Program-made: the position numbers and the translations under genes
Notes under the pieces: model-generated
The model's database searches: none
Told to the model about the DNA's origin: nothing
What the model saw: the letters and a program-made list of their open reading frames with translations, nothing else
Shown: one piece after another, positions 10,944-19,027 of the stretch
Numbering within the stretch: position 1 is the stretch's first letter
Layout of the letters: each line of letters starts with the position of its first letter
Assembly (NCBI GenBank): GCA_016185755.1
Contig: JACPMX010000004.1
Span: forward strand, 62,001-126,000
Origin: Candidatus Woesearchaeota archaeon
GTDB lineage: Archaea > Nanobdellota > Nanobdellia > Woesearchaeales > GW2011-AR4
Reading direction: 5' to 3'
DNA length: 64,000 nucleotides

Positions 10944-11150
10944 TTGATAGTTTTGAAATTAATAATAACATTACATGCAAGGCAGCAGATGTTTGACAGG
11001 GGCATTGATGAAGAGCAGATAAAAACTGCTATAAAAAGAGGCTCTAAAATAAAGCAGACAGATGGGTTTAAATCTGTATACTCCTATATTGGTGTCTGCT
11101 ATAAAATAAGAGGGGATAAATACATAATAAAGACAGCAACTATAGAATAA
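10944..11150 (+). CDS. DUF4258-like small protein (putative toxin)
   Basis: LIITLHARQQMFDRGIDEEQIKTAIKRGSKIKQTDG.KSVYSYIGVCYKI. Confidence 0.65.
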   Translation: MIVLKLIITLHARQQMFDRGIDEEQIKTAIKRGSKIKQTDGFKSVYSYIGVCYKIRGDKYIIKTATIE

Positions 11151-11160
11151 AGGTGAAAAA

Positions 11161-11493
11161 ATGAAAGAAAAATGTTACATATGCGAAAATGGAAGTTTAA
11201 CAAAAAAGAAGGTAGACTACATGCTATACGGCGTGAATATGGGCAAATTCAGTGCAGAGGTATGCAATAAATGTGGAGAAGTGTTTTTTGACGAAAATAC
11301 ATCAAAAAAGATGACAGAGATTGCCAAAAAGAAAGGCTTGTGGGGCTTGCAGGCAAAAACAAAGATAGGGCAGGCTGGCACAACTCTTGATATAAGGCTG
11401 CCTAAGAAGATTATAGACTTTCTGGATTTAAAAAAAGGAAAGGAAGTTGAAATTTATCCTGAAGGGAAAAACAAGCTTGTAATTTCAATCTGA
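11161..11493 (+). CDS. YgiT-type zinc-finger / AbrB-like antitoxin
   Basis: CYICENG...VCNKCGEVFFD zinc finger; C-terminal TTLDIRLPKKIIDFLDLKKGKEVEIYPEG. Confidence 0.7.
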   Translation: MKEKCYICENGSLTKKKVDYMLYGVNMGKFSAEVCNKCGEVFFDENTSKKMTEIAKKKGLWGLQAKTKIGQAGTTLDIRLPKKIIDFLDLKKGKEVEIYPEGKNKLVISI

Positions 11494-11500
11494 TAATAAT

Positions 11501-12289
11501 ATGTTCTTCCACAACATAAATCCCGTCCTGCTTGAGCTTGGCCCTTTCCAGATTAGGTACTACGGCCTGTTTTACGCGCTTGGATTTGTCATTGCATATT
11601 TTTTAATCTATCATCTTGCTAAGAAAAAGCAGCTGAGCCTGACAAAAGACGATGTTTCAGGATTCTTGATTTATGAAGTGATTGGAGTTGTCATTGGAGC
11701 CAGGCTGGTTTATATTCTGTTCTATAACTTTGCTTTTTACATCCAAGATCCTCTTGAAATAGTCGCCCTATGGCACGGTGGTTTAAGTTTCCATGGTGGC
11801 TTTATAGGCGCTATTTTGGCTATGTACCTTTTCTCCAGGAAAAAGAAAATTGAATTCTATGACTTGGCTGACATTGCCGTTTTGCCGGTTGCCCTTGGCT
11901 TGGCCCTTGGAAGGATTGGCAACTTCATCAACGCAGAGCTTTATGGAAGGGTAACAAATGCGCCATGGTGCATAGACTATTCAAAAAGCCAGTTTGCCCA
12001 GGTTCCATCGGGCTGCAGGCATCCGTCACAGGTTTATGCTTCTATAAAGAATTTGATTATATTTGCAGCCCTTTGGTCAATAAAAGGCAAAAAATTGCCC
12101 AAAGGCTTCATGTTCTGGAGCTTTGTCGCACTGTACGGCTTGTTCAGGACGATAATTGAATTCTTCAGGGCGCCGGACGAGCAGATTGGATTTATCTTCA
12201 ATTACTTCACAATGGGGCAGTTGCTGAGCTTTCCGCTGTTTTTGATTGGAGCTTATATGCTGTTTGAATTGAACAAAAAAGTTGCTTAA
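11501..12289 (+). CDS. lgt: Prolipoprotein diacylglyceryl transferase
   Basis: HGGLSFHGGFIGA, GRIGNFINAELYGR, RHPSQVYAS, RTIIEFFRAPDEQIG: Lgt signature motifs. Confidence 0.9.
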   Translation: MFFHNINPVLLELGPFQIRYYGLFYALGFVIAYFLIYHLAKKKQLSLTKDDVSGFLIYEVIGVVIGARLVYILFYNFAFYIQDPLEIVALWHGGLSFHGGFIGAILAMYLFSRKKKIEFYDLADIAVLPVALGLALGRIGNFINAELYGRVTNAPWCIDYSKSQFAQVPSGCRHPSQVYASIKNLIIFAALWSIKGKKLPKGFMFWSFVALYGLFRTIIEFFRAPDEQIGFIFNYFTMGQLLSFPLFLIGAYMLFELNKKVA

Positions 12290-12303
12290 AAAGTTTATTT
12301 TTC

Positions 12304-13620
12304 TCAGGAAGTGCTCTTCTTTCCAAGGTTAAAGGCAAAATAAGCGGCAATGCCTGCCGTAAAAAGCAAGATTCCGTAAATAAAAGTCCTGAAATCAAAA
12401 AAATAGAACATCCCCAGATTGAGCAATATGCCCAAAAGCGCCAAAACGGGAAAATTGCCTATGTTCAGGGGTGATTTGAATGTTCTTTTTGCAAGCGGCT
12501 CCCTGTACCTTAGGATAATCAATGACAGATTAATGAAAATATAAACTGCGAATATGCTCAGGTCAACAAGATGCGCAAGCTTATTTATGTTGCCGATAAG
12601 CAGGCTTAAGCCTGCCAGAGCGCCTATCGTGATTACAGAGATAAAAGGAGTTCCTCTTTTGCCTATTGCAGAAAATATTGGGGGCAGAAGATTGTTTGAC
12701 GACAGCCCATACAAAAGCCGGGATGCAACTATGAGGAGTATAAGGACCGTATTCGAGGTTGCAAAGAGCGCAATCAAGGATAGTGCAAAAGAGCTGTTTG
12801 GCACCACTCTTTCAGCTACTTCGGCCAACGGCGCATTTGATTTTGACAGCTGTTCCGGTCCAAGCACCCCGACAGCAGATATCGAAACTAGTATGTAAAT
12901 CAGCGAGGATATTGCCAGTGAAATCAGCAATGCTTTGGGTATTATCTTTTGGGCATTTTTTGCCTCTTCAGATATATTGACAAGATTTTCAAAGCCTATA
13001 AAGGCAAAATAAACTATTGTAGTTGCAGCAAAAATTCCGCCTATCCCGGCAGGGCTCTCAAACAGGCTTGTTGAAGGGGATATGCTGTTGCTTTTCATGA
13101 AATAGGCGCCGAGTGCAATTATCGCAACTAAACCAAAGGCCTCTATCATTGTCGAGATGTCATTGTATCTTGCAGACTCTTTTATGCCTATATAGTTCAC
13201 CAAGGACATCAAAGCTATAAGGAACAACGCTGTCAAAAGCAGGCTTCCTCCAAACATAAAGGAAAAATATCCTGCAAAGCCCAAGGCTACTGTTCCAGCG
13301 GCGATAATTACTGCAAAAAGCATTATCCATTGCACTGCAAACGGAAGCCATTTGCTGCGGAAGGCGTGGCTTGTATAAACAAATTCAGCAGCTTCTTTCG
13401 GATACATAGAAGAAAGCTCCGCGTAGCTGAACCCTGTGAAAGCCGCTATTATTGCCCCGATCAGAAAAGAGATCCATAGCGCGTTTCCTGCAACTCCGGC
13501 ACCCAAGCCGACAAGCGCGTATATGCCTGCGCCCAATATTATCCCTACTCCGTAAAGCACGGCCTCGAATAACCCTATCTCTTTTTTTAGCTTGAATTTT
13601 ACCATGAAGGCAAAAAGCAA
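12304..13620 (-). CDS. APC-family amino acid permease
   Basis: GVGIILGAGIYALVGLGAGVAGNALWISFLIGAIIAAFTGFSYAELSSMYP. Confidence 0.85.
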   Translation of the reverse strand: MLFAFMVKFKLKKEIGLFEAVLYGVGIILGAGIYALVGLGAGVAGNALWISFLIGAIIAAFTGFSYAELSSMYPKEAAEFVYTSHAFRSKWLPFAVQWIMLFAVIIAAGTVALGFAGYFSFMFGGSLLLTALFLIALMSLVNYIGIKESARYNDISTMIEAFGLVAIIALGAYFMKSNSISPSTSLFESPAGIGGIFAATTIVYFAFIGFENLVNISEEAKNAQKIIPKALLISLAISSLIYILVSISAVGVLGPEQLSKSNAPLAEVAERVVPNSSFALSLIALFATSNTVLILLIVASRLLYGLSSNNLLPPIFSAIGKRGTPFISVITIGALAGLSLLIGNINKLAHLVDLSIFAVYIFINLSLIILRYREPLAKRTFKSPLNIGNFPVLALLGILLNLGMFYFFDFRTFIYGILLFTAGIAAYFAFNLGKKSTS

Positions 13621-13621
13621 A

Positions 13622-14035
13622 TTATTTCGGCTTGTACATCTTGGCGCAGTGGGAGCAGCAGAATTTCATAATTTTGCCTTTTATTTTCTCCGTATGGCCT
13701 CCGGAATAAATCTTGCACCCGCAGGGGCATGCCGATATTTTCGGCGCGATTGCAATATTGATAAGGTCCCCGAATTTGATGAACATGCCTTTTGTGAAAT
13801 TTTTCCCTTCCTTGGTCATGAGATACACTTTCTTGTCCCTTTTCCCGATTTTATTGAATTTTATCAGCTTGTTTTTTATCAGGGTATTTAAAAACGGGTA
13901 TACATTGCTGGCGCTTATCTTCCTTTCCAATTTTTCCTCCAGCTCCTTCATAAGGTCATAGCCGTGCTTGGGCTCTGCTGAAAGAAGGCACAAGGTGTAG
14001 AACTTGACCATATTGTTTATTTTTACATCTGCCAT
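13622..14035 (-). CDS. PadR-like regulator with C-terminal TRASH-like Cys domain
   Basis: wHTH (LSAEPKHGYDLMKELEEKLERKISASNVYPFLNTLIKNKLI) plus CPCGCKI...FCCSHCAKMYK. Confidence 0.7.
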   Translation of the reverse strand: MADVKINNMVKFYTLCLLSAEPKHGYDLMKELEEKLERKISASNVYPFLNTLIKNKLIKFNKIGKRDKKVYLMTKEGKNFTKGMFIKFGDLINIAIAPKISACPCGCKIYSGGHTEKIKGKIMKFCCSHCAKMYKPK

Positions 14036-14140
14036 GAAATGGGCAAAGGCAAAGCTGGTATAAATAATTTTCCATTTTTAGATATGTCGGAATCCGATAT
14101 AATAGAAACATTTAAATATTTGCTCAATAATATATCCGGA

Positions 14141-14746
14141 ATGGATATGTCAAAACACAAATTTCCCTGCCGCTGGCATAAGGCCCTTGTTTTTTTAGCA
14201 TTATTTATTCTCGGCATTTCTATTGTTCTTGCTGATGCGGGGGATTTTGCAGAGGCGAAAAAGCTGATTGGCGCAAAGGCGGCTTGCAGCAGCCTGAATG
14301 AAAAGCAACTCGAAGGCATCGGAGACTACCTGATGGAGCAGACGCACCCGGGAGAAGCGCATGAAGCCATGGACAAAATGATGGGCGGCGAAGGCTCTGA
14401 AAGCCTGAGATTGATGCATATTGCGATTGCCAAGCGCATTTATTGTAATGATGTAAATTCTTCAATAGGTTATGGATTTGCTGGAATGATGGGCGGTTAT
14501 GGAATGATGCGGGGATTGAAAGATAATTATTCTGATGATTGGGGCATGATGGGTTTTGGAAAAAATAATTATGGAGGCATGAGAAACATGATGGGATACA
14601 ATTTTGGCTACGGGATGATGGGCTCAGGATATGGATACTGGGGATTATTAAACTTCTTGTCCTTTGTGCTTGTAATAGGCCTTGTAATCCTTGTTTATCT
14701 GTGGATAATAAAGCTATGGAAGCAGGTAAGCAAAAAGGAAAAATAA
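14141..14746 (+). CDS. Secreted/membrane Met-rich protein, putative metal binding
   Basis: Signal segment, then MMGGYGMM/NMMGYNFGYGMM clusters and a C-terminal TM. ATG 14141 lies about 26 nt after the TATA box; the listed ORF start at 14039 is probably too early. Confidence 0.65.
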   Translation: MDMSKHKFPCRWHKALVFLALFILGISIVLADAGDFAEAKKLIGAKAACSSLNEKQLEGIGDYLMEQTHPGEAHEAMDKMMGGEGSESLRLMHIAIAKRIYCNDVNSSIGYGFAGMMGGYGMMRGLKDNYSDDWGMMGFGKNNYGGMRNMMGYNFGYGMMGSGYGYWGLLNFLSFVLVIGLVILVYLWIIKLWKQVSKKEK

Positions 14747-14761
14747 GCATAATAGGAAAAA

Positions 14762-15520
14762 ATGAAAAGGCTTGATGGAAAAGTAGCGATAATCACAGGC
14801 TCCAACAGGGGTATTGGAAAAGGCATCGCAATAGCGCTTGCAGGGGAAGGATGCAAAGTTGTTGTTAACAGCTACAAGGAAGACGACGATGCAAAAAATG
14901 CAGTTGAAGAGATAAAGGGCCTTGGGAGCGATGCAGTCTTCATAAAAGCCAATGTGACAAGAGAGATTGACGTAAAGGAGCTTGTTGAAAAAGCCGTAAA
15001 AAGATTTGGAAAGCTCGACGTATTGGTCAACAATGCAGGGATTCTTGTGGCTGGAACTGCCGACAAGCTGTCTGAGAAGGACTGGGACAGGCAGATGGAC
15101 GTCAATCTTAAGGGTGTTTTTATGTGCACAAAATATGCAGTGCGGCAGATGCTAAAGCAAGGGAAAGGCGGCAGGATAATCAATATTTCATCCATTGCAG
15201 GCCTGGTTGGATTTCCGGGCATAAGCGCGTATTGCGCTTCTAAAGGAGGGGTGACAGAATTTACAAGAGAGGTTGCCCTTGACTATGCAAAATATGGCAT
15301 TACAGTCAATGCACTCAATCCTGGTGTAATTGTCACTGACATGACAAAGGCAATGCTTGCTGACGGTTCAACAAAAAAAGCGCTGCTTGAAAGCACTCCT
15401 GTCGGAAGGTTTGGCCAGCCTGAAGACATTGGAAATGCTGCTGTTTTCCTTGCCTTGGATGAGTCAGGCTTCATAACAGGCCATAATCTGGTTGTTGACG
15501 GAGGATGGACGGCAAGATAA
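14762..15520 (+). CDS. SDR-family oxidoreductase (FabG-like)
   Basis: GSNRGIGKGIA, NNAG, YCASKGG. Confidence 0.9.
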   Translation: MKRLDGKVAIITGSNRGIGKGIAIALAGEGCKVVVNSYKEDDDAKNAVEEIKGLGSDAVFIKANVTREIDVKELVEKAVKRFGKLDVLVNNAGILVAGTADKLSEKDWDRQMDVNLKGVFMCTKYAVRQMLKQGKGGRIINISSIAGLVGFPGISAYCASKGGVTEFTREVALDYAKYGITVNALNPGVIVTDMTKAMLADGSTKKALLESTPVGRFGQPEDIGNAAVFLALDESGFITGHNLVVDGGWTAR

Positions 15521-15537
15521 AAACAGGGGGTGGAACA

Positions 15538-15663
15538 ATGAAAAGAAGGTGCGAAATATGCGGACATGCATTTTTCACAGCAAAATGGGAAGAGCCAAGC
15601 GTATGCGCGAGCTGCGAAGAGGATTTGAAGGCTGAATTGGGCTACTCTTATTTGGAAGATTAA
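15538..15663 (+). CDS. 41-aa zinc-ribbon microprotein (not in ORF track)
   Basis: MKRRCEICGHAFFTAKWEEPSVCASCEEDLKAELGYSYLED; two CxxC. Confidence 0.65.
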   Translation: MKRRCEICGHAFFTAKWEEPSVCASCEEDLKAELGYSYLED

Positions 15664-15664
15664 A

Positions 15665-16045
15665 ATGTACCAACTAAAAAGAGAAACAGGAATGAGTTAC
15701 CCGGAGGCAGTTGCAAAGGCAAAAGAAGAACTGCATAAAGAAGGATTTGGCGTGCTTACAGAGATTGACGTAAAATCAACTTTGAAGAAAAAACTGGACG
15801 TTGATTTTGACGATTACATGATTTTAGGCGCATGCAATCCGCCTTTTGCTTACCAAGCATTGCAGGCAGAGCAGGATTTGGGTTTGATGCTGCCATGCAA
15901 TCTGGTTGTCTACAGCAAAAAAGGAAAGACATTTGTAGCTGCGATAAAGCCGACCGTGCAGATGGAAAAGGTTGGGAATCCAAAACTTAAAGATATTGCA
16001 GCCCAAGTTGAAGATAAGCTAAAAAAAGTCATTGAGGCAATTTAA
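15665..16045 (+). CDS. DUF302 family protein
   Basis: MSYPEAVAKAKEELHKEGFGVLTEIDVKSTLKKKLDVDFDDYMILGACNPPFAYQAL. Confidence 0.85.
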   Translation: MYQLKRETGMSYPEAVAKAKEELHKEGFGVLTEIDVKSTLKKKLDVDFDDYMILGACNPPFAYQALQAEQDLGLMLPCNLVVYSKKGKTFVAAIKPTVQMEKVGNPKLKDIAAQVEDKLKKVIEAI

Positions 16046-16059
16046 TGGAGGTGATGCAA

Positions 16060-16092
16060 ATGGGAAAAGGGAAAGGCAAGGAATGCTGCTGA
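16060..16092 (+). CDS. Possible 10-aa micropeptide MGKGKGKECC
   Basis: GGAGGTG SD-like box (16047-16053) six nt before ATG 16060; ends TGC TGC TGA. Confidence 0.35.
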   Translation: MGKGKGKECC

Positions 16093-16156
16093 AATAAATG
16101 GAAAATGCCAAAATTTTTATTTTTTACTATATTTTAAATTTGTATATGCAAAAAAA

Positions 16157-16621
16157 ATGAACTCAAAAAAATTGATTTTTGTAGGTTTGGTAACTCTATT
16201 ATTTGTTATAAGCGCATGCAACAAATCAAATGGAAGCTCTGCCAACGGAAACGGCGTCAAGGTTACGATATTCCACGATCCTTCCTGCGGCTGCTGCGGA
16301 TTATACAGCGATTACATGAAGAGGAATAATTTTGATGTCGAGGTCAGGCAAATTTCGAACCTTGCGCCAATAAAGGAGCAGTATGATGTTCCAAATAAAA
16401 TGCTCAGCTGCCACACTTCTGTGGTTGGCGATTATTTTGTAGAAGGCCATGTCCCTGTCGAGGCAATAGAAAAGCTGTTGTCTGAAAAGCCGGATATAAG
16501 GGGAATTTCACTGCCCGGAATGCCGTCAGCTTCTCCAGGAATGCCAGGAAGAAAGGCAGGCCCTTTCATAATCTACTCCATAGCTAAGGACGGCTCTACG
16601 GCAGAATTCATGAGGATATGA
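16157..16621 (+). CDS. DUF411 metal-related lipoprotein
   Basis: N terminus ...LFVISACNKSN lipobox; HDPSCGCCGLYSDYMKRNNFDVEV...SCHTSVVGDYFVEGHVP. Confidence 0.85.
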   Translation: MNSKKLIFVGLVTLLFVISACNKSNGSSANGNGVKVTIFHDPSCGCCGLYSDYMKRNNFDVEVRQISNLAPIKEQYDVPNKMLSCHTSVVGDYFVEGHVPVEAIEKLLSEKPDIRGISLPGMPSASPGMPGRKAGPFIIYSIAKDGSTAEFMRI

Positions 16622-17166
16622 TGAAAGCCAGATTTTTTTTGATATCATTGCTTGCCTTTTCTATTTTCGCAATCCCCGTCTTGGCGCATTGCCCTTTATG
16701 CACTGCGGGGGCAGCCTTTGTTGCCGGGGGGGCTGTCGTGTTTGGAGTGCACAGGATGGTTATCGGAGTTTTCATAGGAGCCTTTGCCGTTTCAATGGGA
16801 ATATGGTTCGCGAGGGTCATAAACAGGAAATTCGTGCCGCTCCAAAAAACAGCCATTGTTTTGGCCTCCTATTTTCTGACAGTATTGCCAATGTGGCCCT
16901 TTTTAAAAGATGCTCATCCCCTGCTGATGAATTTGGCCGGAGATTATGGAAGCCTGCTTAACAGGACATACATGGTCGATTATTTCATAGCTGGAAGCAT
17001 AATCGGATCTTTCATAGTGGTTACAGCTCCTTTCCTGAGCGAAAAAATAACATCTGTGAGAAAAGGCAGGCATATCCCCTATCAGGGCATGGCACTTACT
17101 TTTCTTTTGCTGATAATAACCGGAATCATGCTGCAGCTGATGCTGCATTATAATGTCATAAAATGA
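16618..17166 (+). CDS. Membrane protein with HCPLCTAGA motif
   Basis: Signal, then AHCPLCTAGAAFVAGGAVVFG, and further TMs. Confidence 0.7.
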   Translation: MMKARFFLISLLAFSIFAIPVLAHCPLCTAGAAFVAGGAVVFGVHRMVIGVFIGAFAVSMGIWFARVINRKFVPLQKTAIVLASYFLTVLPMWPFLKDAHPLLMNLAGDYGSLLNRTYMVDYFIAGSIIGSFIVVTAPFLSEKITSVRKGRHIPYQGMALTFLLLIITGIMLQLMLHYNVIK

Positions 17167-17654
17167 ATCAGGAAGTAAGTGCATGGATGGAGAAAATAAA
17201 AGGCATTAAGACTGAAGCAGATTTGTCCAAAGATGAGGATTTGGCTATAGGAATAATGAATTTAATAAGCCTTGAGGAGCATCTTTTTTTCACGGCCCAA
17301 AAGACCAACAACCAGAAATACCTGGAAATGCTTAACTCAATAAGGGGCTTGAGGGCAAAGCTTATGAAGAAAATAGTGAAAAATCCCAAAGGGGAGGAGT
17401 GGTGCATAAGCAAGCATCTCCTTGCCGCAAGCATGCGGCTTGTTGAAGTCGGGACAAAAGAGTACAATACAGACAAAAATGAGGCAAATTCCTATTTCAA
17501 TGCCGCATTCGAGCTTTTTTCCCTGTTTTTTGCAATCAACCTGCAGATTGTCGGAATTGAGGAGATAAAAAGCTCAGATAAGCATGGCAGCGGCTTCAGC
17601 TCAAAATTTTCGGAAATAATTAAAAAGATTGTGAACTGCTGCAGGGAATGGTGA
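17163..17654 (+). CDS. Uncharacterized helical protein in metal island
   Basis: ORF with start/stop overlaps to its neighbours. Confidence 0.6.
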   Translation: MNQEVSAWMEKIKGIKTEADLSKDEDLAIGIMNLISLEEHLFFTAQKTNNQKYLEMLNSIRGLRAKLMKKIVKNPKGEEWCISKHLLAASMRLVEVGTKEYNTDKNEANSYFNAAFELFSLFFAINLQIVGIEEIKSSDKHGSGFSSKFSEIIKKIVNCCREW

Positions 17655-18073
17655 TTGAAATCAAGAGCCAGAAAGAAAAACTGATAGGGGCGACAGGAAC
17701 TTTATCCGGATTCTCAAGCATACTGGGATCATGGCAGATATGCCACAACATATGCCTCGGGATAGTCTTTGCTTTAAGCCTTATCGGCATAACCATAACT
17801 GGAATGCCATTGCTTTTCCTCACAAAAATAGCAATTCCATTATGGACAATAGCTGTTTTGCTTTTAATTGCAACAATTATTCTTTACCATACCAAGAAAT
17901 GCATTTCAAAAAATCTTATTATTCTTAACTCGGGATTGATAATAGCAGGCATTCCATTCCAAAACTTGCAGCAGTATTCAGTATTTTTCTGGACGATTGG
18001 AGGCTTAACAGCCCTTACAGCAATAGTTTTATTTGTCAAAGACAAAATAAAGGTGAGAAATGAAAAAAATTGA
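17648..18073 (+). CDS. Small membrane protein
   Basis: Hydrophobic segments; overlaps neighbours. Confidence 0.6.
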   Translation: MVIEIKSQKEKLIGATGTLSGFSSILGSWQICHNICLGIVFALSLIGITITGMPLLFLTKIAIPLWTIAVLLLIATIILYHTKKCISKNLIILNSGLIIAGIPFQNLQQYSVFFWTIGGLTALTAIVLFVKDKIKVRNEKN

Positions 18074-18506
18074 CTTAATTATTTATGCCATCTTGGCAGC
18101 AGTGATTGGAGTTGGAATTTATACTATTTACGGCTTTATGACTGATAAGCCTGCAAACAGCGAAATTCAGGAGGCTGGTTCATTAAGTATGATATCAACT
18201 GGAAGCACAGATTCAGGCGATGTTGCAGTCGATTTGACTCCAATTAAAATAGATGATAAAAATCTTGTTTTGAGCATTGCGTTAAACACGCATTCAGTTG
18301 AATTAAGCCAGTTTGACCTAAAAAAAATCACCGCATTGAGGTATAACGGAAAAACTGCATATCCTGTTGAAGCGCCAAAAATCGAATCCCACCATTCTTC
18401 CGGCAATATGGTGTTCAATGTAGATGGAAATTTAAAGGATTTCACAGTTACAATCAAGGGCATTCCAAAAATTGAGGAAAGGGTCTACAAATGGAGTGGG
18501 AGGTGA
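18060..18506 (+). CDS. Membrane-anchored extracytoplasmic protein
   Basis: N-terminal TM (LIIYAILAAVIGVGIYTIYGF) and beta-rich domain. Confidence 0.55.
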   Translation: MKKIDLIIYAILAAVIGVGIYTIYGFMTDKPANSEIQEAGSLSMISTGSTDSGDVAVDLTPIKIDDKNLVLSIALNTHSVELSQFDLKKITALRYNGKTAYPVEAPKIESHHSSGNMVFNVDGNLKDFTVTIKGIPKIEERVYKWSGR

Positions 18507-18712
18507 GAAAAATGAAGCAGAATTTGGGAAAAACTGACAGGGTTTTGAGGTTTGCATTGGCTTTTTGGTGGCTCGGGCCATGGGCTCCAAAATACAGCAT
18601 TGAATGGGTTAACTGGGCAATATTCATTGTCGGCTGGATTGCACTGGCTGAAAGTTTTTTCGGGTATTGCTGGCTGCACAATCTGCTCGGGATAGACAAC
18701 AAAAGCCAATAA
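18491..18712 (+). CDS. DUF2892-like (YgaP inner-membrane domain) protein
   Basis: NLGKTDRVLRFALAFWWLG...VGWIALAESFFGYCWLHNLLGI. Confidence 0.75.
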   Translation: MEWEVRKMKQNLGKTDRVLRFALAFWWLGPWAPKYSIEWVNWAIFIVGWIALAESFFGYCWLHNLLGIDNKSQ

Positions 18713-18720
18713 GGCTCCAA

Positions 18721-18882
18721 ATGGCCAAGGAGATTAAAAAATCAGGCAAAAAATATTTTGAATGTGAAGAGTGCAGTTTTATTTATAAAGACAGAAAAAT
18801 TGCCAAAAAATGCGAGGATTATTGCAGAAAGCACCATGCCTGCAGCATAGATATAACAAAGCATGCGATAAAAATCAATTAA
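18721..18882 (+). CDS. 53-aa Cys/His-rich microprotein
   Basis: MAKEIKKSGKKYFECEECSFIYKDRKIAKKCEDYCRKHHACSIDITKHAIKIN. Confidence 0.7.
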   Translation: MAKEIKKSGKKYFECEECSFIYKDRKIAKKCEDYCRKHHACSIDITKHAIKIN

Positions 18883-18900
18883 GCATCAAATAAACAAAAA

Positions 18901-19026
18901 ATGGCAACAGACCCAATATGCGGGATGGAAGTGGATGAAAAAACTGCAGGATACAGCCTATTGAAGAAAGGAAAAAGACATTATTTTTGCAGCGAAAATT
19001 GCTACAAGGAATTCAAATCCAGATAA
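18901..19026 (+). CDS. Stand-alone YHS-domain microprotein (41 aa; not in ORF track)
   Basis: MATDPICGMEVDEKTAGYSLLKKGKRHYFCSENCYKEFKSR. Confidence 0.75.
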   Translation: MATDPICGMEVDEKTAGYSLLKKGKRHYFCSENCYKEFKSR

Positions 19027-19027
19027 T

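Noticed and set aside
14220-14750. 176-aa minus-strand ORF opposite the Met-rich protein
   Set aside because: It is antisense to a well-supported gene with promoter and operators, and its translation is low complexity.
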